Below, one piece after another: positions 40,902 through 49,501 of a DNA stretch of 64,000 bases (position 1 is the first letter of the stretch; every line of letters starts with the position of its first letter). The position numbers were made by a program, and so were the translations under genes. This stretch comes from Solibacillus palustris (GTDB taxonomy: Bacteria > Bacillota > Bacilli > Bacillales_A > Planococcaceae): NCBI RefSeq assembly GCF_022549215.1, contig NZ_JAKZFC010000007.1:1-64000 (forward strand), written 5' to 3'. The notes beneath the pieces were generated by a model, which saw only the letters and a list, made by a program, of their open reading frames with translations, had not been told where the DNA came from and searched no databases.

Positions 40902-42068
40902 ATGAAAGAAAACAAATTTTTTATCATCCCATTTCTTGGTGTTATTTTAGTGTCATTCATTTTTTTAATGGCACAGATTCCGACTGCGAAAATAGAGCCG
41001 AAGCATCTACCTATTGCATTAGTCAATGAAGATACAGGAGAAATTGGGGCTACCATTACTGAAAAATTAATTGAGAATGCGCCAGATGCAGTTAAGTTTA
41101 TTGAATATGATTCTGTGGAAATTATGAAAGAGGCTATGAATGAGCGTGAAACTTACGGCGGTCTAGTCGTCCCAGAAAATTTTTCTGCACAATTGGCTTC
41201 ATTGCAGTCCAACACACCTGAAGAAGCGATTGTAGAAATTTATGTAAATGAAGGATACAATGCAAGCGTCGCAACTACCGTTGAAACGATGCTCCAAAAA
41301 ATGGCGACACAACTTGGTACTACGATGAGTGTGCAAACGATTGCAAAACTAACAGAGGTACAAACTTCGCTGCAGCAGCAATTCGCAGACAATCCGCAAT
41401 TAGCAGCAGCTGTATCCCCTGTTCAGCCACAAATGATTCCGTTGCTTGCGACTCCGATTACAACAGAGACGTATAAAGTTAATCCAGTAAATGGGTTAGC
41501 ATCTGTACCAATGGGGTTATTCACATCTGTATGGATTTCTAGCTTACTTGGCGCAGTACTCTTTTACTTTGCTGGACGCAAACGCAATTTCAGTTCGATG
41601 AAGCAAGCCCGCCTATTTCAAGTGGCACAATCACTATTACCGATCGTTTATAGCTTCTTTGCAGGCTATGTTATCACGCTAGTTTCCACATGGGTATTAG
41701 GCTATGAATTCGAATCGTTCAATTCGGTTGCATTGATGCTATCTATCGCATTTTTAGGCTATGTGTATTTAGTATTGGCATGTTTAAAATGGATTGGTAT
41801 CGCTGTCGTGCCAATTTTTGCAATATTAATGTTCTTCGGACTGCCTTTAATTCAATTAGCACCGGAAATGCTGCCAAGTTTCTATCGCGATTATGTAGTG
41901 TCTTGGTTACCATTTGGCTTCTTAATCGAAGGCTTGAAAGATATATTATTCTTCAATGACGATGTGTTAAACAGTAATTCAAACGTGCTAATTGTCATAG
42001 CTATCATTGCATTTGTGCTAATATGGGTGAAAAATTTGATGGAAAAGCATGAAATTATCGAAAATTAA
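40902..42068 (+). CDS. YhgE/Pip-like ABC-2 type membrane protein
   Basis: A 388-aa membrane protein. A first membrane segment (about 7-27) is followed by an extracellular domain (about 30-200) with LPIALVNEDTGEIG, ETYGGLVVPENFSAQLASLQ and EIYVNEGYNASVA. These are hallmarks of the YhgE/Pip N-terminal domain (also called DUF3533-like). Five or six membrane segments fill the C-terminal half (about 205-385). Members are phage receptors, ESX/secretion-linked proteins or drug-export permeases. Divergent TetR control favours an inducible export or stress role. Ribosome site AAAGGAC lies rather far from the ATG. Confidence 0.8.
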   Translation: MKENKFFIIPFLGVILVSFIFLMAQIPTAKIEPKHLPIALVNEDTGEIGATITEKLIENAPDAVKFIEYDSVEIMKEAMNERETYGGLVVPENFSAQLASLQSNTPEEAIVEIYVNEGYNASVATTVETMLQKMATQLGTTMSVQTIAKLTEVQTSLQQQFADNPQLAAAVSPVQPQMIPLLATPITTETYKVNPVNGLASVPMGLFTSVWISSLLGAVLFYFAGRKRNFSSMKQARLFQVAQSLLPIVYSFFAGYVITLVSTWVLGYEFESFNSVALMLSIAFLGYVYLVLACLKWIGIAVVPIFAILMFFGLPLIQLAPEMLPSFYRDYVVSWLPFGFLIEGLKDILFFNDDVLNSNSNVLIVIAIIAFVLIWVKNLMEKHEIIEN

Positions 42069-42074
42069 TTGATG

Positions 42075-42110
42075 CAGTTTATGTGTAAAATTACACATAA
42101 GCTGTTTTTT
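42075..42110 (+). terminator. terminator after the YhgE-like gene
   Basis: CAG-TTTATGTGTAA and TTACACATAA-GCTG form a stem of about 13 bp, followed by TTTTTTGATTTTT. Confidence 0.85.
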
Positions 42111-42282
42111 GATTTTTAGTGAAAGACTATACTAATTGGCCATAACTAATTTTAGAATAGAGTTCCATCTCTTTAACGCGCCCCACCTTAGTTTTGGTAT
42201 TCGTTCGTTAGTAGAAAACACATTTCGAAGGAGAATGAAGGCAGTTCTGAAAAAATTTAGTCATTTCTATGAACAAAAAAAC

Positions 42283-42305
42283 GCGCATCCTTTCGCAAGA
42301 TGCGC
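42283..42305 (-). terminator. terminator of the 3-hydroxyacyl-CoA dehydrogenase gene
   Basis: GCGCATC and GATGCGC pair around CTTTCGCAA. On the minus strand GTTTTTTTGTTC follows. It lies 13 bases after the stop. The 42136-42321 plus-strand frame that crosses it is not a gene. Confidence 0.85.
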
Positions 42306-42317
42306 ATTTACAAATAA

Positions 42318-43211
42318 TTAATTCGATTTTAAGAAGTCCGGATCCATGTAGGCTGGGTTAGGATACTTGTAAAAGCCTTCCCCTGTTGAAATCCCCATTT
42401 TCCCTTGGTCTATCATTTCACGTTTAATTTTTTCTGCAACAATTTTTGCAGCTGGGTCTTTCTCAGCACGCATTAAGTTTAAGTTGTACGGTGTTTCCAT
42501 GCCAACAACGTCATAAATTGCGAATGGCCCTCGTGGTGCGCCAGTTGAAATCATCCAGTTTTTATCGATTGTTTGAGGATCTGCGATATCTTTTACCCAA
42601 AGTTCCATCGCTGCCGATAGGAATGGCACTAATAATGTGTTTAAGATGTAGCCTGGTTGCTCTTTTTTTAGTACGAATGGAATCATGTTAATCGCACGCG
42701 CGAAGTCTGCTACTTGCTCCACGTACTGTTCTTCCGTACCAGGGTGAACCATTACTTCTGCTGTGTTGTTTTGCCAAATGGAGTTCGCAAAATGTAATGC
42801 TAAGAATTTTTCAGGACGACCTGTAAATTGTGCAAATTGACTTGGTAATAATGTGGAAGAATTTGATGCAAATATTGTTTTTTCAGGTGCAACTTTGCCT
42901 AAATTTTCATAGAAGCTTTGTTTAATTTCGATACGCTCTGGCACCGCTTCAACAATGATGTCTGCGTCTTTTACCGCTTGTGTTAAATCCGTATAATAAG
43001 TAAGGCTAGCAAATGCCTTTTCTGCTTTTTCTGTATCGTTGAAATACTCACCGTATGTCGCTTTTAATGACTCCATACGTGTTTTTGCTGCTTCTATTGC
43101 CCCATCATTAATATCATAAACACTTACGTTAAAACCAAAAAATGCTGATTGGAAGGCGATCTGGCTACCTAATACACCGCTACCTGCGATTGTTACGTTT
43201 TTGAAATTCAT
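42318..43211 (-). CDS. 3-hydroxyacyl-CoA dehydrogenase
   Basis: A 297-aa NAD-dependent dehydrogenase of the short (3-hydroxybutyryl-CoA dehydrogenase) type. NAD site VTIAGSGVLGSQIAFQSAFF (about 6-25) and VSVYDINDGAIEAA. Catalytic Ser/His region SNSSTLLPSQFAQFTGRPEK, FLALHFANSIWQNNTAEVMV, where the family has LHFFNPVP; the substitution ANSIWQNN is unusual but keeps His. Asn in GYILNTLLVPFLSAAMEL. It lies alone and divergent from a GAF-LuxR regulator with a cre-like site between them. It could serve fatty acid or butyrate metabolism; which is not clear. Confidence 0.88.
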   Translation of the reverse strand: MNFKNVTIAGSGVLGSQIAFQSAFFGFNVSVYDINDGAIEAAKTRMESLKATYGEYFNDTEKAEKAFASLTYYTDLTQAVKDADIIVEAVPERIEIKQSFYENLGKVAPEKTIFASNSSTLLPSQFAQFTGRPEKFLALHFANSIWQNNTAEVMVHPGTEEQYVEQVADFARAINMIPFVLKKEQPGYILNTLLVPFLSAAMELWVKDIADPQTIDKNWMISTGAPRGPFAIYDVVGMETPYNLNLMRAEKDPAAKIVAEKIKREMIDQGKMGISTGEGFYKYPNPAYMDPDFLKSN

Positions 43212-43261
43212 ACGAACCTCTCCTTTGAATGAAATTTAATGATATAGCTTATACCTTTATG

Positions 43262-43275
43262 TTAAAGCGCTTTCA
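43262..43275. promoter_or_regulatory. cre-like site (CcpA operator)
   Basis: TTAAAGCGCTTTCA differs at one base from the ideal palindrome TGAAAGCGCTTTCA. It lies 50 bases upstream of the dehydrogenase start and 67 bases before the regulator, so catabolite control of either gene is plausible. Confidence 0.6.
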
Positions 43276-43341
43276 TGTGATATGATACATATAAATAAAG
43301 GTTATTCCATAAATAATAAACATATAAATGTAGGTGGAATT

Positions 43342-44427
43342 ATGACACACGAACAATTTCCGTATTTGCTATTTTTAAAGATGTATCGAAGTGACCTGCA
43401 AAATGAAGCGACAGCGTACATTGAGGGTATTCCTGATTTGACCGCAATTGAAAAGCGTCAATTTCATCTCATTTCAATTTCATTTTTGCAATTTTTAGCG
43501 AATCAAATGAAGCAGCAGCAAGTCAATTTGGAAGCACTCCAATATTGGGTGCGCGTTCATCAGCACGGCTTGCCTGTTGATAAATCAAACTATTTCCCCA
43601 TAGCAATTGAGCATGTTTTGCGTACAGTATTAGACTCAATCGACCATTCCAATAAAGAAGCGATTTTAGCAACTCATGAAGAAGTTATGAACCAAAGTAT
43701 GCGATCGTTTATGCAATTACTTGAAAAGCCTATCGCTACTCTTGAATTGACGAAGGCTTCATTAAAGCAACTTGATGCGTTTAGTATTGAGTTGATTCAG
43801 CTTAATGGTACGGAGGATTTACCGCTACTTTTAGTAAAGGCCGAGGAAATTTTTCAATTTAAGCGCTGTATTTTTTATAGTTATAATCCTTGGCTCAATG
43901 AGTTTTCAGGTGTCATTGGTGCTGAATTACCAAAAGTACAGCGTATGCAAGGTAATATCGAAATTGAGCCAGTTTTTACGTTAAAAAAACCCATTTTCCT
44001 GAAAGATCCCGCTCCATATGTACAGCAAGTAGCAATTGATTTGTTTGGGCTTTCTTCCGTCATATTTATTCCGATTGAATATGAACAGCAGTTATTTGGT
44101 TGGATATCATTTGACCAAATGGGAGAAACATTTGATTGTGACAATGAAAAATTGTTTCTACTTGAACAAGCGGGCAAGCGTCTTGGTATGTATTTAGCCC
44201 GAAAGCAGTTGCGCAATCACTTGAATCACCGCATGCAGCTAAGCGAGAAGGAATATACGATTTTGTATTTGCTTGCGGAAGGCTATAAAAATAAAGAAAT
44301 TGCAAATGTTCTGTTTTTAAGCGAATTTACAGTTCGTGATTATGTGCAACGATTAATGGACAAGTTGCAGGCGAACAATCGAACACAAATCATTTCTACT
44401 GCGTTTCGTATGGGGCTGGTGGAGTGA
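43342..44427 (+). CDS. GAF-domain LuxR-type transcriptional regulator
   Basis: A 361-aa regulator. The N-terminal helical part (about 1-150) is unassigned. A GAF-like sensor (about 160-285) includes LPLLLVKAEEIFQFKRCIFY and FIPIEYEQQLFGWISFDQMG. The C-terminal LuxR/GerE helix-turn-helix (about 298-360) reads LSEKEYTILYLLAEGYKNKE, IANVLFLSEFTVRDYVQRLM with the typical Glu and Lys-Glu-Ile-Ala pattern. I used the ATG at 43342, 6 bases after TAGGTGG, rather than upstream ATG 43282. Divergent from the dehydrogenase gene, which it may control. Confidence 0.85.
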   Translation: MTHEQFPYLLFLKMYRSDLQNEATAYIEGIPDLTAIEKRQFHLISISFLQFLANQMKQQQVNLEALQYWVRVHQHGLPVDKSNYFPIAIEHVLRTVLDSIDHSNKEAILATHEEVMNQSMRSFMQLLEKPIATLELTKASLKQLDAFSIELIQLNGTEDLPLLLVKAEEIFQFKRCIFYSYNPWLNEFSGVIGAELPKVQRMQGNIEIEPVFTLKKPIFLKDPAPYVQQVAIDLFGLSSVIFIPIEYEQQLFGWISFDQMGETFDCDNEKLFLLEQAGKRLGMYLARKQLRNHLNHRMQLSEKEYTILYLLAEGYKNKEIANVLFLSEFTVRDYVQRLMDKLQANNRTQIISTAFRMGLVE

Positions 44428-44467
44428 TTTTTTAATATAATAATTGGCAGAACTAGAGGAGGTAGCT

Positions 44468-45028
44468 ATGAAACGAATTGTAATTTTGACAATTGGCCCT
44501 ACGCATAGTGGAAAAACGACGATTGCTAGGCAACTTGAACAGACATTATCCCATTTTGTTGTCCTCGATCAAGATAATCAGGCGGAATTTTTAAATGCAC
44601 ATTATGAAAAGCTCTTACCACAAAACGGGCCGAATACTCTGAAATTTCTTCTATCTGAAACATTATTGCACTATGCCATTGCAGAAACTAGTTACAATTT
44701 AATTTTATGTAATAGCAATATCCATAAAGCCCCGCGCCAGCAGCTATTGGCACGCTTCTTCCCTGCTGAGCAATTTGTTCGCGTGTACATTCACTTTGAT
44801 TTTTCACGAGAAGTGTTACAAACCCGAATTGACAACACATTGCGTGACACAAAACTATTTCGCGACTCAACTTATACATATGAGGAATTGCTAGAAAGTC
44901 AGCTTCCACAAATCGATTCCCCCACTTGCGATGAGGTCGATTATGTTATGACAGTTGATGAACAGACTACGGCGCAGCAGTTATTAAGTAAAATCGAAAT
45001 GATTATACAAAAGAAGGACGGCATTTGA
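44468..45028 (+). CDS. P-loop kinase-like ATPase
   Basis: A 186-aa cytoplasmic protein. The Walker A motif is TIGPTHSGKTTIARQLE (about 7-23); FVVLDQDNQAEFLNAHYEKL is the usual substrate-binding acidic strand of small-molecule kinases. IHFDFSREVLQTRIDNTLRD could be the lid. It resembles the AAA_33/zeta-toxin type kinases. I used ATG 44468 behind GAGGAGG. It follows the GAF-LuxR gene by 40 bases and may be cotranscribed. Substrate unknown. Confidence 0.78.
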   Translation: MKRIVILTIGPTHSGKTTIARQLEQTLSHFVVLDQDNQAEFLNAHYEKLLPQNGPNTLKFLLSETLLHYAIAETSYNLILCNSNIHKAPRQQLLARFFPAEQFVRVYIHFDFSREVLQTRIDNTLRDTKLFRDSTYTYEELLESQLPQIDSPTCDEVDYVMTVDEQTTAQQLLSKIEMIIQKKDGI

Positions 45029-45123
45029 CGATAATTGGAAGAATCTTTGATTTACAGCAGGATGTTTCAGTCATCAATACTGATATATTAATAGCGTTTA
45101 TTGAAATGCTAGAGCAAAAGTGA
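45025..45123 (+). CDS. possible 32-aa peptide
   Basis: A TTG overlapping the kinase stop opens MTIIGRIFDLQQDVSVINTD, ILIAFIEMLEQK. AAGGAC lies a few bases upstream, inside the kinase end, so coupled translation is possible. It may equally be the end of a lost gene. The terminator follows directly. Confidence 0.3.
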   Translation: MTIIGRIFDLQQDVSVINTDILIAFIEMLEQK

Positions 45124-45142
45124 GATTTTCTCTCGCTTTTTT
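45117..45142 (+). terminator. terminator after the kinase gene
   Basis: AAGTGAGA and TCTCGCTT (one G-T pair) form the stem, followed by TTTTTGTG. Confidence 0.7.
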
Positions 45143-45264
45143 GTGTTGTGGAGATATTTTATCAGGTTGTGAAACATATATTTAATAAGGATGCTGTGAA
45201 TTGGTTAATCGATTATAATCGATTCCTATTGATTTCAAATAAATAATCGGTAGAGGTGATAATT

Positions 45265-46542
45265 ATGGATAAACAAGAATCTCCGACTGTAGAATTTAAA
45301 CGTAAATTAACGAAGGATGTAAAACGGGAAGTTATTGCATTTGCTAATACTCTAGGAGGCGAGTTATATATTGGTATTGACAATGACGGCTCCGTATTAG
45401 GTTTAAAAAATGCCAAGAAAGTATCAAAGTCTGTTTCTAATATGCTACGTGACAGCGTTCAACCGGACATTTCAGTACACACCTTTATAGAACTTGAAAC
45501 AATTGACGAAAAAGAAATCATAAAAATTTCCGTGTCACGTGGTACAGGACGTCCTTATTATTTGAAGAATAAAGGAATGAACCCATCAGGCGTATTTGTT
45601 CGCGAGGGAACTTCTGTTATAAAGGCTTCTGAAGAAAATATCCGTCAGATGATTCTCGAAACAGATAGCACAAACTTCGAAACAATGCCAAGTATACAAC
45701 AGGACTTAACGTTCCATGATGCTTTAGAAGTATTCGAAAAACAGGGAATAAAGTTTGGAGCGAAGCAGCAACGAAAGCTTGGCTTGCTAACAGAGGACGG
45801 CTATTTTACAAATTTAGCCTTACTTATTTCCGACCAATGTGAACATACCATTAAATGCGCACGTTTTTTAGATAATGATAAACTCGAAGTTCAAAATCGC
45901 AAAGAGTTTAGCGGATCCATTTTAACCCAAGTTGATCAAGCTTTAAAATATTTGAATTTCGATAATGAAAAATCCGCTCATCTTGAAGGTTTACAAAGCG
46001 AAGAACATGAAAGCTTCCCTTCTTATGCTTTACGTGAAGCGTTAGTCAATGCAGTTACACACCGTGATTATAGCTATAGTGGAAGTATCCTCGTTCACCT
46101 TTTCCAAAACGAAATTGAAATTATTTCTGTTGGTGGTTTGGTAAACGGTTTGACGGTCGAGGATATTGAACTGGGGATTTCACAAAGCCGCAATGCAAAG
46201 TTAGCGAATGTTTTTTACCGTTTAAAATGGATTGAAAGGTACGGCACAGGTTTACAATGTATGGTTGAAAGCTACAAAGATAGCACTGTGTCACCTGCAT
46301 GGCGAATCGGACCGAATGCCTTCGTTGTGACATTACCTAAAAAACCACTAACAGCGCCAATGGAAGATGAACATTTAACTACTTGGTTAACCCATCACCC
46401 TGAATTTTCAGCAAAAGAACTCGAAACCTTTTTAAATATAAGTAAGACAACTGTGCGTAAAATTATAGAAAAGCTAATTCTAGCCAATCAAATTGAACGT
46501 ATCGGATATGGACCGAAAACAAAATATCAAATTATTGAATGA
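45265..46542 (+). CDS. AlbA_2/Schlafen-type ATP-binding protein
   Basis: A 425-aa cytoplasmic protein. The N-terminal AlbA_2 (Schlafen-like) domain (about 5-125) reads SPTVEFKRKLTKDVKREVIA, FANTLGGELYIGIDNDGSVLG. A GHKL/HATPase_c_4 region (about 225-370) has ALREALVNAVTHRDYSYSGS (the N box) and ERYGTGLQCMVESYKDS (the G box). The C-terminus holds a winged helix (AKELETFLNISKTTVRKIIE, about 385-404). Such proteins are predicted regulators or defence-associated ATPases. I used ATG 45265 behind AGAGGTG. Single gene between terminators. Confidence 0.85.
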   Translation: MDKQESPTVEFKRKLTKDVKREVIAFANTLGGELYIGIDNDGSVLGLKNAKKVSKSVSNMLRDSVQPDISVHTFIELETIDEKEIIKISVSRGTGRPYYLKNKGMNPSGVFVREGTSVIKASEENIRQMILETDSTNFETMPSIQQDLTFHDALEVFEKQGIKFGAKQQRKLGLLTEDGYFTNLALLISDQCEHTIKCARFLDNDKLEVQNRKEFSGSILTQVDQALKYLNFDNEKSAHLEGLQSEEHESFPSYALREALVNAVTHRDYSYSGSILVHLFQNEIEIISVGGLVNGLTVEDIELGISQSRNAKLANVFYRLKWIERYGTGLQCMVESYKDSTVSPAWRIGPNAFVVTLPKKPLTAPMEDEHLTTWLTHHPEFSAKELETFLNISKTTVRKIIEKLILANQIERIGYGPKTKYQIIE

Positions 46543-46549
46543 ATGCTTA

Positions 46550-46573
46550 CCTCACGTTATTTTTTACGTGAGG
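46550..46573. terminator. bidirectional terminator
   Basis: CCTCACGT and ACGTGAGG form a perfect 8-bp stem with loop TATTTTTT between convergent genes. Confidence 0.75.
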
Positions 46574-46613
46574 TTATTGCGTTGCAGCACTATTTTTTCT
46601 CCACCACCAAATA

Positions 46614-46973
46614 TCAATTATCCTTCACTGAATAATCACCGTATTCCCTACTTAATGTGATGGAGCTTAGCTTTTTTTCATCATTGGCAAAGACAATTTT
46701 AAAGTTCGACTCCAGCACTTCTCCACCACCAAAGCCAATCGAAATTCCCAATGCTTCTTCCATCATCTCCGTTGTCGTATATGGACCGAATGCATCAACT
46801 TGTGTCCATTCGAAATTCGTGACTTTGGTTAAATCAATGACCGTTTCACCTTGTTCAAGTAAATCAATCAGTTTTCCTTTTGACACTGTGTATTGTTGCG
46901 CAGTGAGTGCCCAATATAAAAGTCCGCCGCATAATAGGGAAACAACTAAAATAAGGGGCATATTTTTTTTCAT
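46614..46973 (-). CDS. membrane-anchored hypothetical protein, 119 aa
   Basis: The N-terminus MKKNMPLILVVSLLCGGLLY is one membrane anchor or signal; a Cys follows SLL but the lipobox is imperfect. The remaining 95 residues (KGKLIDLLEQGETVIDLTKV, FKIVFANDEKKLSSITLSRE) form a small domain. I used ATG 46973 behind AGGGGC. The ATG overlaps the stop of the DUF1835 gene, so they are coupled. Family not recognised. Confidence 0.65.
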   Translation of the reverse strand: MKKNMPLILVVSLLCGGLLYWALTAQQYTVSKGKLIDLLEQGETVIDLTKVTNFEWTQVDAFGPYTTTEMMEEALGISIGFGGGEVLESNFKIVFANDEKKLSSITLSREYGDYSVKDN

Positions 46974-47812
46974 AATTTTGCCCCTAGCCAAACACTTTCA
47001 TTCACCCTATCATAGTATTTCACTTCATACGTCCGCATTGTCCGTAAATCTCCGCGATATGCCACTTTGCCCTGCCCAATAAGTGCAAGCAAACGATATT
47101 CAATCCATGTATCATGAATGTCGTGCACACTAAAGCCTAGCACATGACCGATGATGCGTGGTGCTCGAATATATTCTTCATTGGATTCCTGCTGGAGCTC
47201 TTGTAAATAATGAAAAATCAGCGCATCGTCACGCGTTTCGACATCCTCAAAAATTTCACCACGGCGCCATGTGCGAAGTAGCGAGTTGCCCTGCATAAGT
47301 TTCGCTGCCTGCTTAGCATAATCACTTATCTCGTCTGGTGCTAACTGCTCAAACAGCTTTTCCGTGAGTATATGACGAAACTGCTCTGAACTGACCTCTC
47401 CTGTATGACGGATTTCCATCTGAACATTATGCTGAGGGTGTAAATACAGCATATTTTCATAGGTATCACAGAAATAAATCGGGCAATTTTTATACTGTAA
47501 GACATGACAAATAAGACGTAGCCCAAACTGCTCTGCAGCATTCTCACTCGCCCAAACAAGCACCGAATCTTCTTCAGTCACCTTTTCTAGTTGCTTTATT
47601 GCCTGTTCAAAACTATTTGCCCACTGCGAGCCATCCATTCGAAAAACCTGCTCGAGCCAAGATGACCGCTGTTTCAATCCTTCTTTTGTTAAAAGTTCTT
47701 GAATTGGCCCTTCCCCTAAATAGTCTGGGAACGCAATGATTTGCGCAGCTTCCTTTTTTAATGCAAACTTTAAAGATCCAGCTGCTGATTCACCGAAAAT
47801 AATATGTTTCAT
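46970..47812 (-). CDS. DUF1835/DUF3658 domain protein
   Basis: A 280-aa cytoplasmic protein. The N-terminal DUF1835 part (about 1-120) begins KHIIFGESAAGSLKFAL and contains IAFPDYLGEGPI and SVLVWASENAAEQFGLRLIC, the conserved pieces of the family. The C-terminal DUF3658-like part (about 155-280) has YAKQAAKLMQGNSLLRTW, IIGHVLGFSVHDIHDTWIEY and RLLALIGQGKVAYRGDL. Function unknown; the family is widespread in Bacillus relatives. It is coupled to the small membrane protein downstream. Confidence 0.85.
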   Translation of the reverse strand: MKHIIFGESAAGSLKFALKKEAAQIIAFPDYLGEGPIQELLTKEGLKQRSSWLEQVFRMDGSQWANSFEQAIKQLEKVTEEDSVLVWASENAAEQFGLRLICHVLQYKNCPIYFCDTYENMLYLHPQHNVQMEIRHTGEVSSEQFRHILTEKLFEQLAPDEISDYAKQAAKLMQGNSLLRTWRRGEIFEDVETRDDALIFHYLQELQQESNEEYIRAPRIIGHVLGFSVHDIHDTWIEYRLLALIGQGKVAYRGDLRTMRTYEVKYYDRVNESVWLGAKL

Positions 47813-47833
47813 AACTGCTCCTTCTCATTTCAA

Positions 47834-48328
47834 TTACTGATGCCATTCCAGCAAGTAGATTTTCTTCTGCGACTTACTATACACGCCAATTATATAATCA
47901 TTACCGCCATTTTCAGCTTTATGAAAATAATAATCACCAAACGAAAATTCAATTGGGTTATTATCGAATGCTTCACGAATTGCTGTATGCGTTTCTGTGT
48001 CTCCCAAATGTGTATCAATTGTATTGATTATAAAACGACTGACCTTGCCCGAAATAATCGCATCATTTTTTTCTGTTATCTTAATCAAATCCGCATCGCG
48101 TGGAGTAGGAAGTTCCTGTTCAAAATGCAGCACTGAATACCATTCGCCGTCTCCATGTGCAGCATATTTTGTCGCCCAAACTTGTTCAAAACGTTGCGGC
48201 TCTGGCAACTCAATGCCCCATCTTTCCTCATAACGTTGCGCGATTTCAAGCATTGTCGGCTCAAACGACGGTCTTAAAAGTAAATAGAGCAGCACACCTA
48301 TACTGCCGAAAATAAGCACTTTTTTCAC
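47834..48328 (-). CDS. membrane-anchored hypothetical protein, 164 aa
   Basis: It starts at GTG behind GGAGTG. A short anchor (KKVLIFGSIGVLLYLLL) is followed by an extracellular-type domain with PTMLEIAQRYEERWGIELPE, GEWYSVLHFEQELPTPRD and NGGNDYIIGVYSKSQKKIYL. I do not recognise the family. It lies 21 bases upstream of the DUF1835 gene on the same strand, so it is probably in that operon. Confidence 0.65.
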   Translation of the reverse strand: MKKVLIFGSIGVLLYLLLRPSFEPTMLEIAQRYEERWGIELPEPQRFEQVWATKYAAHGDGEWYSVLHFEQELPTPRDADLIKITEKNDAIISGKVSRFIINTIDTHLGDTETHTAIREAFDNNPIEFSFGDYYFHKAENGGNDYIIGVYSKSQKKIYLLEWHQ

Positions 48329-48379
48329 ACCTACACACTCCTTTGAAATGGAAACGGATTCTCATACTTAAGGTTTCAT

Positions 48380-48859
48380 TTACACGAATGAAACGCGTAT
48401 ATATTGCTCTTGCGCGATTTTTTGTAGTTGTGTTAATTCAATTTCTTGTATCGATATGGTACGTTTTTTTAGAATTGGTCGAGGGATTTCATCCGCCCAA
48501 AAGCGGAGTAGCTCGACATTTTGATCTGGGGAAAGCTGTTTCTTAATATAGTTTAATAAGTTGCTTACAAATTCCTCATTCCAATTTCCCTCGATGCCAT
48601 AGATGAAAGGTTTGTCATTATAATTTGCTAAATCATAGGGCGGATTTCCCCACTGGTAAACAAGTAGCTTGGCAAATGCCCCTTCATCTGGCGCATGCAA
48701 AATTTGCGTGTCATCATCCATTGAGTGCCATGGCTGCACTGGAAATTGCTCAGAAACCGGATACATTTTTTTCAATTCACGTACAGATATATAGTCAATA
48801 CCGGTATAATCCACTTCATTCAATTTTTTGTCTGCCACGAATACGGTGTATAATGTCAT
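48380..48859 (-). CDS. hypothetical cytoplasmic protein, 159 aa
   Basis: This soluble protein starts MTLYTVFVADKKLNEVDYTG and contains WGNPPYDLANYNDKPFIYGI, GNWNEEFVSNLLNYIKKQL. No signal peptide. Its stop lies within a GTTTCATT/AATGAAAC inverted repeat (48371-48392), which could end transcription but has no T-run. It follows the lipoprotein gene by 5 bases. Family not recognised. Confidence 0.65.
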   Translation of the reverse strand: MTLYTVFVADKKLNEVDYTGIDYISVRELKKMYPVSEQFPVQPWHSMDDDTQILHAPDEGAFAKLLVYQWGNPPYDLANYNDKPFIYGIEGNWNEEFVSNLLNYIKKQLSPDQNVELLRFWADEIPRPILKKRTISIQEIELTQLQKIAQEQYIRVSFV

Positions 48860-48864
48860 ATTTT

Positions 48865-49380
48865 TTATTCTCCTCGTCTATCCTGAAAGTTTTGGCCAGC
48901 AAAAATGGTTTGCTCTTTGAAATGTCCTTCTGAATCGGTCCAAGAAATATTTAGTTTATAGGTTTCAAAAATGTCCTGTAACTGCTCTGCTGAGAAATCC
49001 TTTGCGTAAAAAATAAAACGATCCCAATCTCGTTTAAAGCTGCCATTTCTAAAAATCTCACCGCCTCCATTCTCATTCATATACTTCCTCCCATAGTCCA
49101 AATTGACCTGATCCATCAAGAGATCCATATCGAAATCACGTTGAACAGCTAGCTTGCGAAACTTATTGCCATTTCGAACACGATAATCAAACACCAAAAC
49201 CGCATAATATTGTTCGATTTCTTCTTTTGTAAAATTGCCATTCCTATGTAATAACATTTTTACTTCTTCTTCATTCAAATGTTGAAGCTCCAATTGCAGT
49301 TCATCGTCCAAAGTTCGTTCACTTTGCGAGCAGCCTACAAGCAGCAGCACAAAGAACAATGGAAATATGAATTTCTTCAT
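48865..49380 (-). CDS. lipoprotein, 171 aa
   Basis: This exported lipoprotein has signal MKKFIFPLFFVLLLVGC with lipobox LLVGC (Cys17). The mature part is charged and helical (LDDELQLELQHLNEEEVKML, FSAEQLQDIFETYKLNISWT). I used ATG 49380 behind AGAGGTG. First gene of a minus-strand run with the 159-aa unknown and perhaps the 164-aa protein and DUF1835 gene. Function unknown. Confidence 0.7.
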   Translation of the reverse strand: MKKFIFPLFFVLLLVGCSQSERTLDDELQLELQHLNEEEVKMLLHRNGNFTKEEIEQYYAVLVFDYRVRNGNKFRKLAVQRDFDMDLLMDQVNLDYGRKYMNENGGGEIFRNGSFKRDWDRFIFYAKDFSAEQLQDIFETYKLNISWTDSEGHFKEQTIFAGQNFQDRRGE

Positions 49381-49501
49381 AGAATCACCTCTTTTTCTAT
49401 TGTCAATTAATTTCCACATAAAAACAATCGAATAATCCCATTAACGGAAACAATCCCCTACATTTCGTCGTTGTTACTAAAAAAAGGGATGGAGGTATTT
49501 C

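Noticed and set aside
42136-42321. 61-codon plus-strand frame after the YhgE-like gene
   Set aside because: Ends within the terminator of the opposing gene and has no ribosome site.
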